Origin: Ferrimonas lipolytica
GTDB taxonomy: Bacteria; Pseudomonadota; Gammaproteobacteria; Enterobacterales; Shewanellaceae
Assembly: GCF_012295575.1 (NCBI RefSeq)
Contig: NZ_CP051180.1
Coordinates: 1,364,001-1,428,000, forward strand
Length of the DNA: 64,000 bases
Direction: 5' to 3'
Positions 36,901 through 45,021 of this stretch are shown here, piece by piece. Numbering within the stretch: position 1 is the stretch's first letter; every line of letters begins with the position of its first letter. The position numbers and the translations under genes were made by a program. The notes under the pieces were generated by a model. The model made no database searches, was not told the DNA's origin, and was given only the letters and a program-made list of their open reading frames with translations.

Positions 36901-38836
36901 CATCGACTGCCAAAATAGCGACTTTACCTGTTTAGCGGTAGGCGATATGGCCGGCGACGTCTTTGGTAACGGCATGTTGTTATCAAAACATACCCGGTTG
37001 CAGGTCGCGTTTAACCACATGCACATCTTTATCGACCCTAACCCTGATGCCGCAGTGAGCTACGTTGAGCGTCAACGCCTGTTTGAACTGCCACGTTCCA
37101 GTTGGACCGACTACGATGACAAGTTGATCTCGAAAGGCGGCGGGATCTTCTTACGCAGCGCCAAATCGATAAAACTGACACCAGAAATCAAGAAGATGCT
37201 GCAGACGCAACAGGCGAAAATGACGCCAAATGAGCTGATTCATAATCTGTTGCAGATGGACGTCGACTTACTTTGGAATGGCGGGATCGGCACCTACGTT
37301 AAGGCGACTAGCGAAACCCATCTTGATGTTGGCGATCGCGCTAATGACGCGGTACGTATTAACGGTAATCAGCTTAAGGCTAAGATTGTAGGTGAGGGCG
37401 GTAACTTAGGTCTTACTCAATTAGGACGTATTGAATACGCGCAAACTGGCGGACGTATTAATACCGATTTCGTTGATAACGTGGGTGGCGTTGATTGTTC
37501 CGATAACGAAGTTAATATCAAAATCTTGCTCAACCGTTTGGTTGCGGAAGGTGAGTTGACAGTTAAACAACGCAATAAACTGTTGGTTGAGATGACCGAA
37601 GAGGTCTCGGATATTGTATTGGCAGATTGTCGCGATCAAACGCTATCAATTTCCATTACCGAATTGCGAGACGCAGACCAGATCAAAGAGCAGATCCGCT
37701 TCATTCATTACTTAGAGAAGATGGGCCGACTCGATCGTAGCCTTGAGTTCTTACCAACCGATGAAGAGTTGTCTGAGCGAGTAGCAGCGGGACAAGGGTT
37801 AACCCGACCTGAGATCTCAGTGTTGGTTGCCTATGCCAAGATGGTCTTAAAAGAGCAGTTAGTCGATCCCGTTGTAACCAATAACGATGCCATTGCACAG
37901 CGCTTAATCCGTTACTTCCCACAAGGTTTACAGAAGCGCTTTGCCGATTGGATGCAGGATCACCCATTGCGGGGCGAGATCATTGCCACCAGTTTGGCCA
38001 ACGATATCATCAATAATATGGGCTTTAACTTCATTCAACGAATGCAGGATGAGACCAGCGCATCAGTATCTGAAATCGCAATCAGTTATACTATTGCATC
38101 GCAGATATTTGATTTTGATTCAGTTAAAGACGAAATCATTGCATGCGATGGTGTTGTTGCCAGCGCCCAACAGTACAAAATGATGTATCAGATGCAACGC
38201 ACGGTGCGACGTGCAACACGGTGGTTCCTACGCCATCGCAGCGGTAGCACCGATGTTGCAGCGAACGTTGGCTTGTTCCGCCCGGTTGTTCACCAGCTTG
38301 CTGATAATTTCGATTCATTGTTAGCGGCTGAAGAAGCTGATTTCATTCAAGAGCTGGCGGATAAGCTGATAGAACGTCATGTACCACAACAATTGGCGCA
38401 ACGGGTTGTTCGTTCAAGTACATTGTTCTCAGCGCTGGACTTGGCTGAGATCGCTGAGTTAGATAACAAGCCGGTGTTACTGGTGGCAGAGACCTATTAT
38501 CGATTAGGCTCACGCATTGATATGCACTGGTTCTTAACTCAGATCAATGAACAACCAGTGGCTAACCATTGGCAAGCACTTGCTCGAGCCGGTTTCCGCG
38601 AAGAGTTAGATATCCTGCAGCGACAACTAACGCTGACAGTTCTGCGAAACTGTGTTGGCAGCTGTAGTGCTGAATCGATAATCGATCAATGGGTAGCTGA
38701 AAACGCTCAGTCGCTTGATCGTTGGTTACACATGATGGCCGAATTTAGGACTTCTAAAAATCATGAGTTTGCCAAGTTCTCTGTGGCATTAAGGGAGTTG
38801 AGTCTACTCATTGTACGCTGCGATAATGTCGCTTAA
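33998..38836 (+). CDS. gdhB: NAD-specific glutamate dehydrogenase, large (about 180 kDa) type
   Basis: Oxidatively deaminates glutamate to 2-oxoglutarate with NAD. The frame is open from 33938, but the ATG at 33998 follows AAAGGA at 8 bases and gives 1612 residues, the usual length of this class. N-terminal ACT-like regulatory regions fill the first half; the catalytic core near residue 800-1200 shows [20 protein letters not shown] and [25 protein letters not shown] and [14 protein letters not shown] follow in the nucleotide-binding part. It stands alone between two terminators. Confidence 0.95.
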   Translation: [1612 protein letters not shown]

Positions 38837-38858
38837 GCGTCATAGAATAATAAATAGG

Positions 38859-38886
38859 AAGCCTCGGTAACACCGGGGCTTTTTTA
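38859..38886 (+). terminator. Intrinsic terminator after gdhB
   Basis: AAGCCTCGG and CCGGGGCTT (one G:U pair) with a 5-base loop and a T-run, 23 bp after the gdhB stop and just before the pyrD ribosome site. Confidence 0.92.
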
Positions 38887-38901
38887 CAACAGGAGATAAC
38901 C

Positions 38902-39936
38902 GTGTTTTACCGTCTAGCCCAAAAAGTTCTGTTTAAAACCCAAGCAGAAACGGCACACAATCTTGCTATCAATGGGATCCGCCTAACCACAGGTACACCA
39001 CTGTCCTGTTTTTACCGCCAACACGTTCCTGCTGCGCCGGTTGAGTTTATGGGAGTTACCTTCCCAAACCCAGTTGGCTTGGCTGCAGGAATGGACAAAG
39101 ACGGTGAATGCATCGATGGCTTTGCTGCAATGGGCTTCGGCCACGTTGAGGTTGGTACTGTAACCCCACGGCCACAACCGGGTAACGAGCAGCCCCGAGC
39201 GTTTCGACTGAAACCAGCCCGCGCAATTATTAACCGTATGGGTTTCAATAATAAGGGCGTTGATAATCTGGTCGCTAATATTAAAGCGTCTAATCCTGGT
39301 AAGTGCGTTATTGGCGTTAATATTGGCAAGAACAAAGATACGCCATTGGAAGAGGGTAAAAACGATTACCTGATCTGCATGGATAAAGTCTACGAAGTCG
39401 CCGGTTATATTGCGGTGAATATCTCATCGCCGAACACTCCAGGTTTGCGCCAACTTCAATACGGCGAGATGTTAGACGATCTACTGTCCTCATTGAAACA
39501 GCGCCAGGCCGAGTTAGCGAAAAAGTATGGCCGTTATGTGCCAGTGGCGCTTAAAATTGCCCCAGATCTTAGTGACGAAGAGTTAAAAGAAGTATGCGAT
39601 GCGTTGCTTCGTAATAAGCTCGATGGGGTAATCGCAACTAATACCACCTTGAGCCGCGAAGGGGTTGAGCACCTAACTGAACACTCAGAGGCAGGGGGGC
39701 TTTCCGGTGCGCCGTTGACACAGCTTTCAACTGAAATAATTGCAAAGTTGTACCAACACCTAGGTGAAGAACTGCCGATTCTTGGAGTAGGTGGTATCGC
39801 ATCACCCCAAGATGCGATGGATAAAGTTAACGTTGGTGCCAAAATGGTGCAAATTTATACCGGCTTTATCTATGAAGGCCCACAGCTAATTAAAGCAATT
39901 ACCGTGGCCTACAAAAGGGCAATGCGTAATAAATAA
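38902..39936 (+). CDS. pyrD: Dihydroorotate dehydrogenase (quinone), class 2
   Basis: Oxidises dihydroorotate to orotate in pyrimidine synthesis, passing electrons to membrane quinone. 344 residues with the N-terminal helix of the membrane-bound class, [20 protein letters not shown]. The catalytic serine S175 lies in [14 protein letters not shown] at the same position as in E. coli. The start is GTG with AGGAGA upstream. It begins the pyrD-zapC-rlmL-uup order shared with E. coli. Confidence 0.96.
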   Translation: MFYRLAQKVLFKTQAETAHNLAINGIRLTTGTPLSCFYRQHVPAAPVEFMGVTFPNPVGLAAGMDKDGECIDGFAAMGFGHVEVGTVTPRPQPGNEQPRAFRLKPARAIINRMGFNNKGVDNLVANIKASNPGKCVIGVNIGKNKDTPLEEGKNDYLICMDKVYEVAGYIAVNISSPNTPGLRQLQYGEMLDDLLSSLKQRQAELAKKYGRYVPVALKIAPDLSDEELKEVCDALLRNKLDGVIATNTTLSREGVEHLTEHSEAGGLSGAPLTQLSTEIIAKLYQHLGEELPILGVGGIASPQDAMDKVNVGAKMVQIYTGFIYEGPQLIKAITVAYKRAMRNK

Positions 39937-39971
39937 AATAAGCATCCAAAGCTGATTATTTACATCGCCCT

Positions 39972-40007
39972 AAAAGGATCCTTTTGATCACAGAAGGATC
40001 CTTTTTG
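39972..40007 (+). terminator. Intrinsic terminator after pyrD
   Basis: AAAAGGATCC and GGATCCTTTT with an intervening loop of about 14 bases, followed by T residues; 35 bp after the pyrD stop. Confidence 0.88.
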
Positions 40008-40089
40008 TTTAGTCAATTTTAATTTATTCTATTGCAAATGGTTCCTTAATTAGCTTTAATTGCTTTATCTGCAATATGGATTTGCGACG

Positions 40090-40629
40090 ATGTTATTAGC
40101 CCCTGACCAATCATGGTATTGGTTTTATGATGAAGGAAATCAACGACTTGCTTTAGCTTTAGGGCCAGAGCTTATCTTTATGTCTGCGTTTCAGGGGAAA
40201 CAGATCAATCCAGACTGTCGCTATCAACAGCCCTTTACCAGTCAACATGCTAAGTTCTATAGTGACTGCGTTGATTCGCTCGCCCAGCAATTGGAGTGTA
40301 GCGATGGCGTGCGCATCCAAACCGCATTGAACATGGTAATTGCCCGATTCTTCTCGATCCCGATGATGCCGAAAAGTTGGTACTTTGATACCAGCGACAC
40401 CATTGTTTACGCTCGAGCGGGTAAAACCGTTTCGTTACAAACTCAGGTAGAACGCTCGCAATTTGCCGTTATCGACAGCAACGAGCAGTCGTCGTTATTG
40501 ATGTTGCTTGACCAACATTGCGCACTTACCGAACACAAATCACTGCAACAATTCGGCTTGATTAAGGTGATGAACGATCGGATTATGCCCGCCCGTCAAA
40601 ACCGAACGATGCAGATCGCCGCTGCGTAA
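40090..40629 (+). CDS. zapC: Cell division protein ZapC
   Basis: Cytosolic FtsZ-associated protein that promotes lateral bundling of Z-ring filaments. From the ATG at 40090 the protein has 179 residues (E. coli 180). The opening MLLAPDQSWYWFYDEGNQRL corresponds to the DNWRWYYDEEHDR region of E. coli. A TTG at 40060 would add ten residues but lacks a ribosome site. It sits between pyrD and rlmL, the same neighbours as in E. coli. Confidence 0.9.
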   Translation: MLLAPDQSWYWFYDEGNQRLALALGPELIFMSAFQGKQINPDCRYQQPFTSQHAKFYSDCVDSLAQQLECSDGVRIQTALNMVIARFFSIPMMPKSWYFDTSDTIVYARAGKTVSLQTQVERSQFAVIDSNEQSSLLMLLDQHCALTEHKSLQQFGLIKVMNDRIMPARQNRTMQIAAA

Positions 40630-40684
40630 ACAACATTTGCTGATCTATCTTCAGTTCGCCTCATCACTCCTCTACTTTTTGCAT

Positions 40685-40734
40685 CAGATATACGCTAACT
40701 AGCGAGGATATATCTGCTGAAAACCCGTATAATG
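40685..40734 (+). promoter_or_regulatory. Hairpin and -10 element upstream of rlmL
   Basis: CAGATATA...TATATCTG (40685-40692 and 40709-40716) encloses a second inverted pair CGCTA/TAGCG, with a 4-base AGGA bulge. Thirteen bases later a perfect TATAAT lies at 40729-40734, 31 bp before the rlmL start. No good -35 hexamer is seen; the expected position falls inside the right arm, so the repeat could be an operator or a poor terminator of zapC. Confidence 0.5.
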
Positions 40735-40765
40735 TGCGTTTTGCTGGTTAGAAGTGCGAGAACAG

Positions 40766-42868
40766 ATGAAGCGTTATTACGCCGCCGTGCCCAAAGGGCT
40801 CGAATACCTCCTAGTTGATGAACTGAAAGCCTTAGGCGCTGAAGAGGTTCATGAAGGACAAGCCGTTGTGCATTTCCATGCGGAATTGGCTACTGCCTAC
40901 CGCATCTGTTTGTGGAGCCGTCTAGCAAGTCGTATTGTTCATGTCTTGGCTGAAGTGCCAGCGAAAACGGCTGAACAGATGTACGACGGTGTAAAGAGCC
41001 TGTATTGGCCCGCCGTATTCAGCAATCACGCGCAATTCTTGGTTGATTTTCATGGTGGTAACCGTGACATTCGCAATAGCCAATTCGGTGCGTTGAAAGT
41101 TAAAGACGCCATTGTTGATGCGTTTATGGAACACAGTGGTGTACGCCCTTCAGTAAGTAAGACCGATCCAGACGTTAAGATCGATTGCGCCTTACGCGCG
41201 GACAAACTGCTGATTGGTATTAACTTCTCTGGTGCACCAATGCACCAACGCGGTTACCGTACCGATACAGGCCGCGCACCGATGCGTGAAAACTTGGCCG
41301 CTGCTATCTTGATGCGTTCTGGTTGGAACAACGAGATGGATAAGCCAGTTATTGACCCTTTCTGTGGCTCCGGCACCATCCTAATCGAAGCCGCTTTGAT
41401 GGCAACCGACACGGCACCGCATCTGCACCGTAAAGGGTGGGGCTTTGAAGATTGGGCTGGTCATCAGGGTCAGATTTGGCAGGAAGTGTTGGCGGAAGCA
41501 CAGGTTCGCTCTAACCGTGGTATTGCTAACTGTAAGACGCGCTTTATTGGTCGAGACAACTACCGCCGTGTGCTTTCGGTTGCTAAAGATAATGCCGCTG
41601 CCGCAGGTATGGCCGAATTTATTCAGATTGAAGGTGGCGACGCCACTGATATGCCACCGCCACCAGCTACTGCAGGTTACGTAGTTACCAACCCACCATA
41701 TGGTGAGCGTTTGGGTCAGCTGCCAGAACTATTACACCTTTATGCTTCACTTGGTGCGCAGTTGAAGAACCAGTGGCAAGGCTGGAAAGTTAGCTTGCTG
41801 TGCAGCGAGCCGATGCTGATGTCAGCGATGCGCCTTAAAGCCGACAAACAGTACAAGCTGTTCAATGGTGCCTTGGAAGTATTGCTTGCCAACTACCAAA
41901 TCGGTGAAGGTGGCAGTGGCCGTGTATTCGGCGAAGATTTTGCAAACCGATTGCGTAAAAATCAAAAGCAATTGTCTAAATGGCTCAAGAAAGAAGAACT
42001 TGAGTGCTACCGCGTTTATGATGCCGATCTACCAGACTACAACGTGGCTATCGATCGCTACCACGATTGGGTAGTGTTGCAAGAGTATGCGCCGCCAAAG
42101 ACTATTGATGCTAAGAAAGCGCAACAGCGCTTGATCGATGTGCTGCTTAATCTGCCATCTGTACTTGATGTTGATCCGGCAAAGATTGTTCTTAAAACCC
42201 GCCAACAGCAAAAGGGTAAAGAACAATATCAGCGCATGGGCGAGCAACGTAACGAGATGGTCGTCAATGAGTATGGCGCTAAGTTCGTAGTAAATCTGAC
42301 TGATTACCTTGATACGGGCCTGTTTATTGATCACCGTTTAGCGCGTCGGTTTATTCAAGAAAATAGCAACGGTAAGGACTTCCTTAACCTGTTTGCCTAC
42401 ACCGGCACTGCTTCCGTGCACGCTGCCATTGGTGGCGCAAAATCGACGACTACCGTAGATATGTCCAAGACTTATCTGCGCTGGGCTGAAACCAACTTCA
42501 AGGAAAATAAGATCCGCGGTCGCCAACACCGATTCGAACACGCAGATTGCTTAGCGTGGCTGGAACAGTGCACCGGCCAGTACGACTTTATTTTCATCGA
42601 TCCGCCAACCTTCTCTAACTCGAAGCGGATGGAAAAATCGTTCGATGTAGAGCGTGATCATCTGTGGTTGATGGAACAACTTAAACGCATTCTGCGCCCC
42701 GGCGGACAAATCTTGTTCTCCAACAATAAGCGTGGATTCAAGATGGATTTAGACGGCGTTGCTGAGTTGGGTTTATTGGCTACTAACATCAGCGATAAAA
42801 CCCGCTCGCAGGATTTCGCCCGTAACAAGCACATCCATAATGCGTGGTTGATCTGCCACAATGGCTGA
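40766..42868 (+). CDS. rlmL: 23S rRNA methyltransferase RlmKL (bifunctional)
   Basis: Fused enzyme making m2G2445 (N-terminal half) and m7G2069 (C-terminal half) in 23S rRNA. 700 residues from the ATG at 40766 (E. coli 702); a GTG four codons earlier is less likely. A THUMP domain lies around 45-155, the first catalytic motif is NPPYGERLG, and the second methyltransferase has FNLFAYTGTASVHAA-like FLNLFAYTGTASVHAA and FIDPPTFSNSKRM. The end overlaps the next gene by 8 bp. Confidence 0.95.
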   Translation: MKRYYAAVPKGLEYLLVDELKALGAEEVHEGQAVVHFHAELATAYRICLWSRLASRIVHVLAEVPAKTAEQMYDGVKSLYWPAVFSNHAQFLVDFHGGNRDIRNSQFGALKVKDAIVDAFMEHSGVRPSVSKTDPDVKIDCALRADKLLIGINFSGAPMHQRGYRTDTGRAPMRENLAAAILMRSGWNNEMDKPVIDPFCGSGTILIEAALMATDTAPHLHRKGWGFEDWAGHQGQIWQEVLAEAQVRSNRGIANCKTRFIGRDNYRRVLSVAKDNAAAAGMAEFIQIEGGDATDMPPPPATAGYVVTNPPYGERLGQLPELLHLYASLGAQLKNQWQGWKVSLLCSEPMLMSAMRLKADKQYKLFNGALEVLLANYQIGEGGSGRVFGEDFANRLRKNQKQLSKWLKKEELECYRVYDADLPDYNVAIDRYHDWVVLQEYAPPKTIDAKKAQQRLIDVLLNLPSVLDVDPAKIVLKTRQQQKGKEQYQRMGEQRNEMVVNEYGAKFVVNLTDYLDTGLFIDHRLARRFIQENSNGKDFLNLFAYTGTASVHAAIGGAKSTTTVDMSKTYLRWAETNFKENKIRGRQHRFEHADCLAWLEQCTGQYDFIFIDPPTFSNSKRMEKSFDVERDHLWLMEQLKRILRPGGQILFSNNKRGFKMDLDGVAELGLLATNISDKTRSQDFARNKHIHNAWLICHNG

Positions 42869-43085
42869 TAGCGTTATCTTGTTTCACACTGACGGCTGCC
42901 ACCTGTGCGAACAGGCGGCAGCGTTATTACAACAGGCTAATATCGCTTTTCAGACGGTGGATATCATCACCGATCCTGAACTTGTTGAGCGATACGGCAT
43001 TCGTATTCCCGTTGTCTTCCATCATGGCAACGAACTTGGCTGGCCATTCGATTCAGCCGATCTGCAACAGTTTACCGGAGCGTAA
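42861..43085 (+). CDS. Glutaredoxin-like protein (DUF836 type)
   Basis: A 74-residue thioredoxin-fold protein with the redox motif CHLC (13-16) in LFHTDGCHLCEQA and the cis-proline region YGIRIPVVF. It is shorter than classical glutaredoxins and belongs with small glutaredoxin-family proteins of unknown target. It is translationally coupled: it overlaps rlmL by 8 bp and ends 6 bp before uup. Confidence 0.87.
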   Translation: MADSVILFHTDGCHLCEQAAALLQQANIAFQTVDIITDPELVERYGIRIPVVFHHGNELGWPFDSADLQQFTGA

Positions 43086-43091
43086 AGCGTC

Positions 43092-45005
43092 ATGAGTCTT
43101 ATCCGCCTGAATAAGGCGCAACTTGCCTTTGGCCACACCCCACTGCTTGATAATGCCGACTTCGTCCTCGAACCCAATGAGCGCGTGTGTTTGGTTGGTC
43201 GTAATGGCGCCGGCAAATCAAGTCTGATGAAGGTGCTTGCTGGGATCCAATTGCTCGATGACGGTGCTTTGGGTATCAACAGTGGCGTTAACGTCGCTTA
43301 TCTTCCGCAGGACCCACCTCGTACTGAGTCTGGTACGATTTTTCATTATGTAGCACAAGGTTTAGCCAAAGTAGGCGAAATCATTGAAGCATACGAAGCA
43401 ACAGCGAAAGCGGTCGAACTCGACCCCAGCGAAGCCAATTTGATGAAGATGGCCACCGCGCAAGAGGGGATGGATCACTACAACGGTTGGCAGTTTGAGA
43501 CCCGCATTGAACAAACTTTAAGCCACCTCGAGCTTAACGGTGATCAACCAATGTCTGAGTTAAGTGGTGGCTGGCAGCGTCGTGCAGCCCTAGCTCGCGC
43601 TTTAGTTCAGGCACCGGACGTTTTGTTGCTTGACGAACCAACTAACCATCTCGACATTGACGCCATTGAATGGCTCGAAGGCTTGCTCAAAGGTTTTGAT
43701 GGCTCGATTATCTTTATCAGTCACGATCGTGGTTTTATTCGTAATATGGCTACCCGGATTGTTGATCTCGATCGCGGCCAGATCTTAAGCTTCCCTGGTA
43801 ACTACCAAACCTATCTGGACGGTAAAGAGGAAGCGCTTCGAGTTGAAGAAGCGAAAGCCGCTGAGTTTGATAAAAAGCTCGCCAAAGAGGAAACCTGGAT
43901 CCGTCAGGGCGTTAAAGCCCGTCGTACTCGTAATGAGGGCCGTGTGCGCGCGCTTAAGGCGTTGCGTAATCAACGCAGCGAACGGATCGGCCGCTTGGGT
44001 AATGCCAATATGAGCATGAACCAGTCAGAAAAGTCGGGCAAATTGGTGTTTGACGTTGAAAACATGAGTTTCCGTTACGAGCACCAAACCATTGCCAAGA
44101 ATTTCACTACCTCGGTAATGCGCGGTGATCGTATCGCAATGATTGGTCCAAATGGTTGCGGTAAGTCCACCCTTATTAAGTTGTTGTTAGACAAGATTGC
44201 GCCGCAAGAAGGCACGATTAAACAGGGTACCAAGCTGGATGTTGCCTATTTTGACCAACACCGATTAGAGCTCGATCCAACCAAAACGGTACAGGACAAC
44301 GTGGCCGATGGTAAGGACACGGTTTTTGTTAACGGCAAAGATCGTCACGTATTGGGTTATCTACAAGACTTCCTATTTGCGCCGCAACGAGCACGCAGTC
44401 CGGTGTCATCTCTTTCTGGTGGAGAAAAGAATCGCCTGCTTCTTGCGCGATTGTTCCTTAAGCCTGCCAATTTATTGGTTATGGATGAACCGACTAACGA
44501 TCTCGATGTCGAAACGCTTGAACTACTTGAGGCCAAGCTTACTGAGTTCGATGGCACCTTGTTGGTGGTATCGCACGATCGTGAGTTTATCGATAACACC
44601 GTCACCTCAACATGGTGGTATGGTGCCAACGGCCAGTGGAGTGAATTCGTAGGCGGTTATCAGGATGCTGTTGGTATGGGCGCTAAGTTTTATCGTCCTG
44701 AAAACGAAACTAAAATCGCCGAACCAGCACTGGTTGAAGAGCCACAAAAACCTGCAAAGAGCACTTCTGTTAGTAAACCTAAGAAGCTAACATACAAGCT
44801 CGAACGCGAGCTGGAATCAATGCCAGCCAAATTAGAGGCCTTAGAAGCCGAGATAGAATCGTTACAATTATTAACCGCTGATCCAAGTTTCTTCAGTCGT
44901 GACCAAAAAGAGGTTAACGAGACGTTGAAACAGTTGGCAGACAAAGAACAAGAATTAGAGCGGAGCCTTGAGCGCTGGGAAGAGTTAGAAGCGCTTAAGG
45001 GTTAG
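43092..45005 (+). CDS. uup: ABC-F ATPase Uup
   Basis: A 637-residue soluble ATPase with two ABC domains, acting on ribosomes and linked to precise excision of transposons in E. coli. Domain 1 has Walker A GRNGAGKSS (36-44) and signature LSGGWQRR; domain 2 has GPNGCGKST and LSGGEKNR. A C-terminal coiled coil of about 70 residues (ELESMPAKLEALEAEIESLQ onward) is the Uup DNA-binding tail. No membrane segment. The rlmL-grx-uup overlap pattern indicates one transcript. Confidence 0.94.
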   Translation: MSLIRLNKAQLAFGHTPLLDNADFVLEPNERVCLVGRNGAGKSSLMKVLAGIQLLDDGALGINSGVNVAYLPQDPPRTESGTIFHYVAQGLAKVGEIIEAYEATAKAVELDPSEANLMKMATAQEGMDHYNGWQFETRIEQTLSHLELNGDQPMSELSGGWQRRAALARALVQAPDVLLLDEPTNHLDIDAIEWLEGLLKGFDGSIIFISHDRGFIRNMATRIVDLDRGQILSFPGNYQTYLDGKEEALRVEEAKAAEFDKKLAKEETWIRQGVKARRTRNEGRVRALKALRNQRSERIGRLGNANMSMNQSEKSGKLVFDVENMSFRYEHQTIAKNFTTSVMRGDRIAMIGPNGCGKSTLIKLLLDKIAPQEGTIKQGTKLDVAYFDQHRLELDPTKTVQDNVADGKDTVFVNGKDRHVLGYLQDFLFAPQRARSPVSSLSGGEKNRLLLARLFLKPANLLVMDEPTNDLDVETLELLEAKLTEFDGTLLVVSHDREFIDNTVTSTWWYGANGQWSEFVGGYQDAVGMGAKFYRPENETKIAEPALVEEPQKPAKSTSVSKPKKLTYKLERELESMPAKLEALEAEIESLQLLTADPSFFSRDQKEVNETLKQLADKEQELERSLERWEELEALKG

Positions 45006-45021
45006 GCTACAAGGGGAAACA

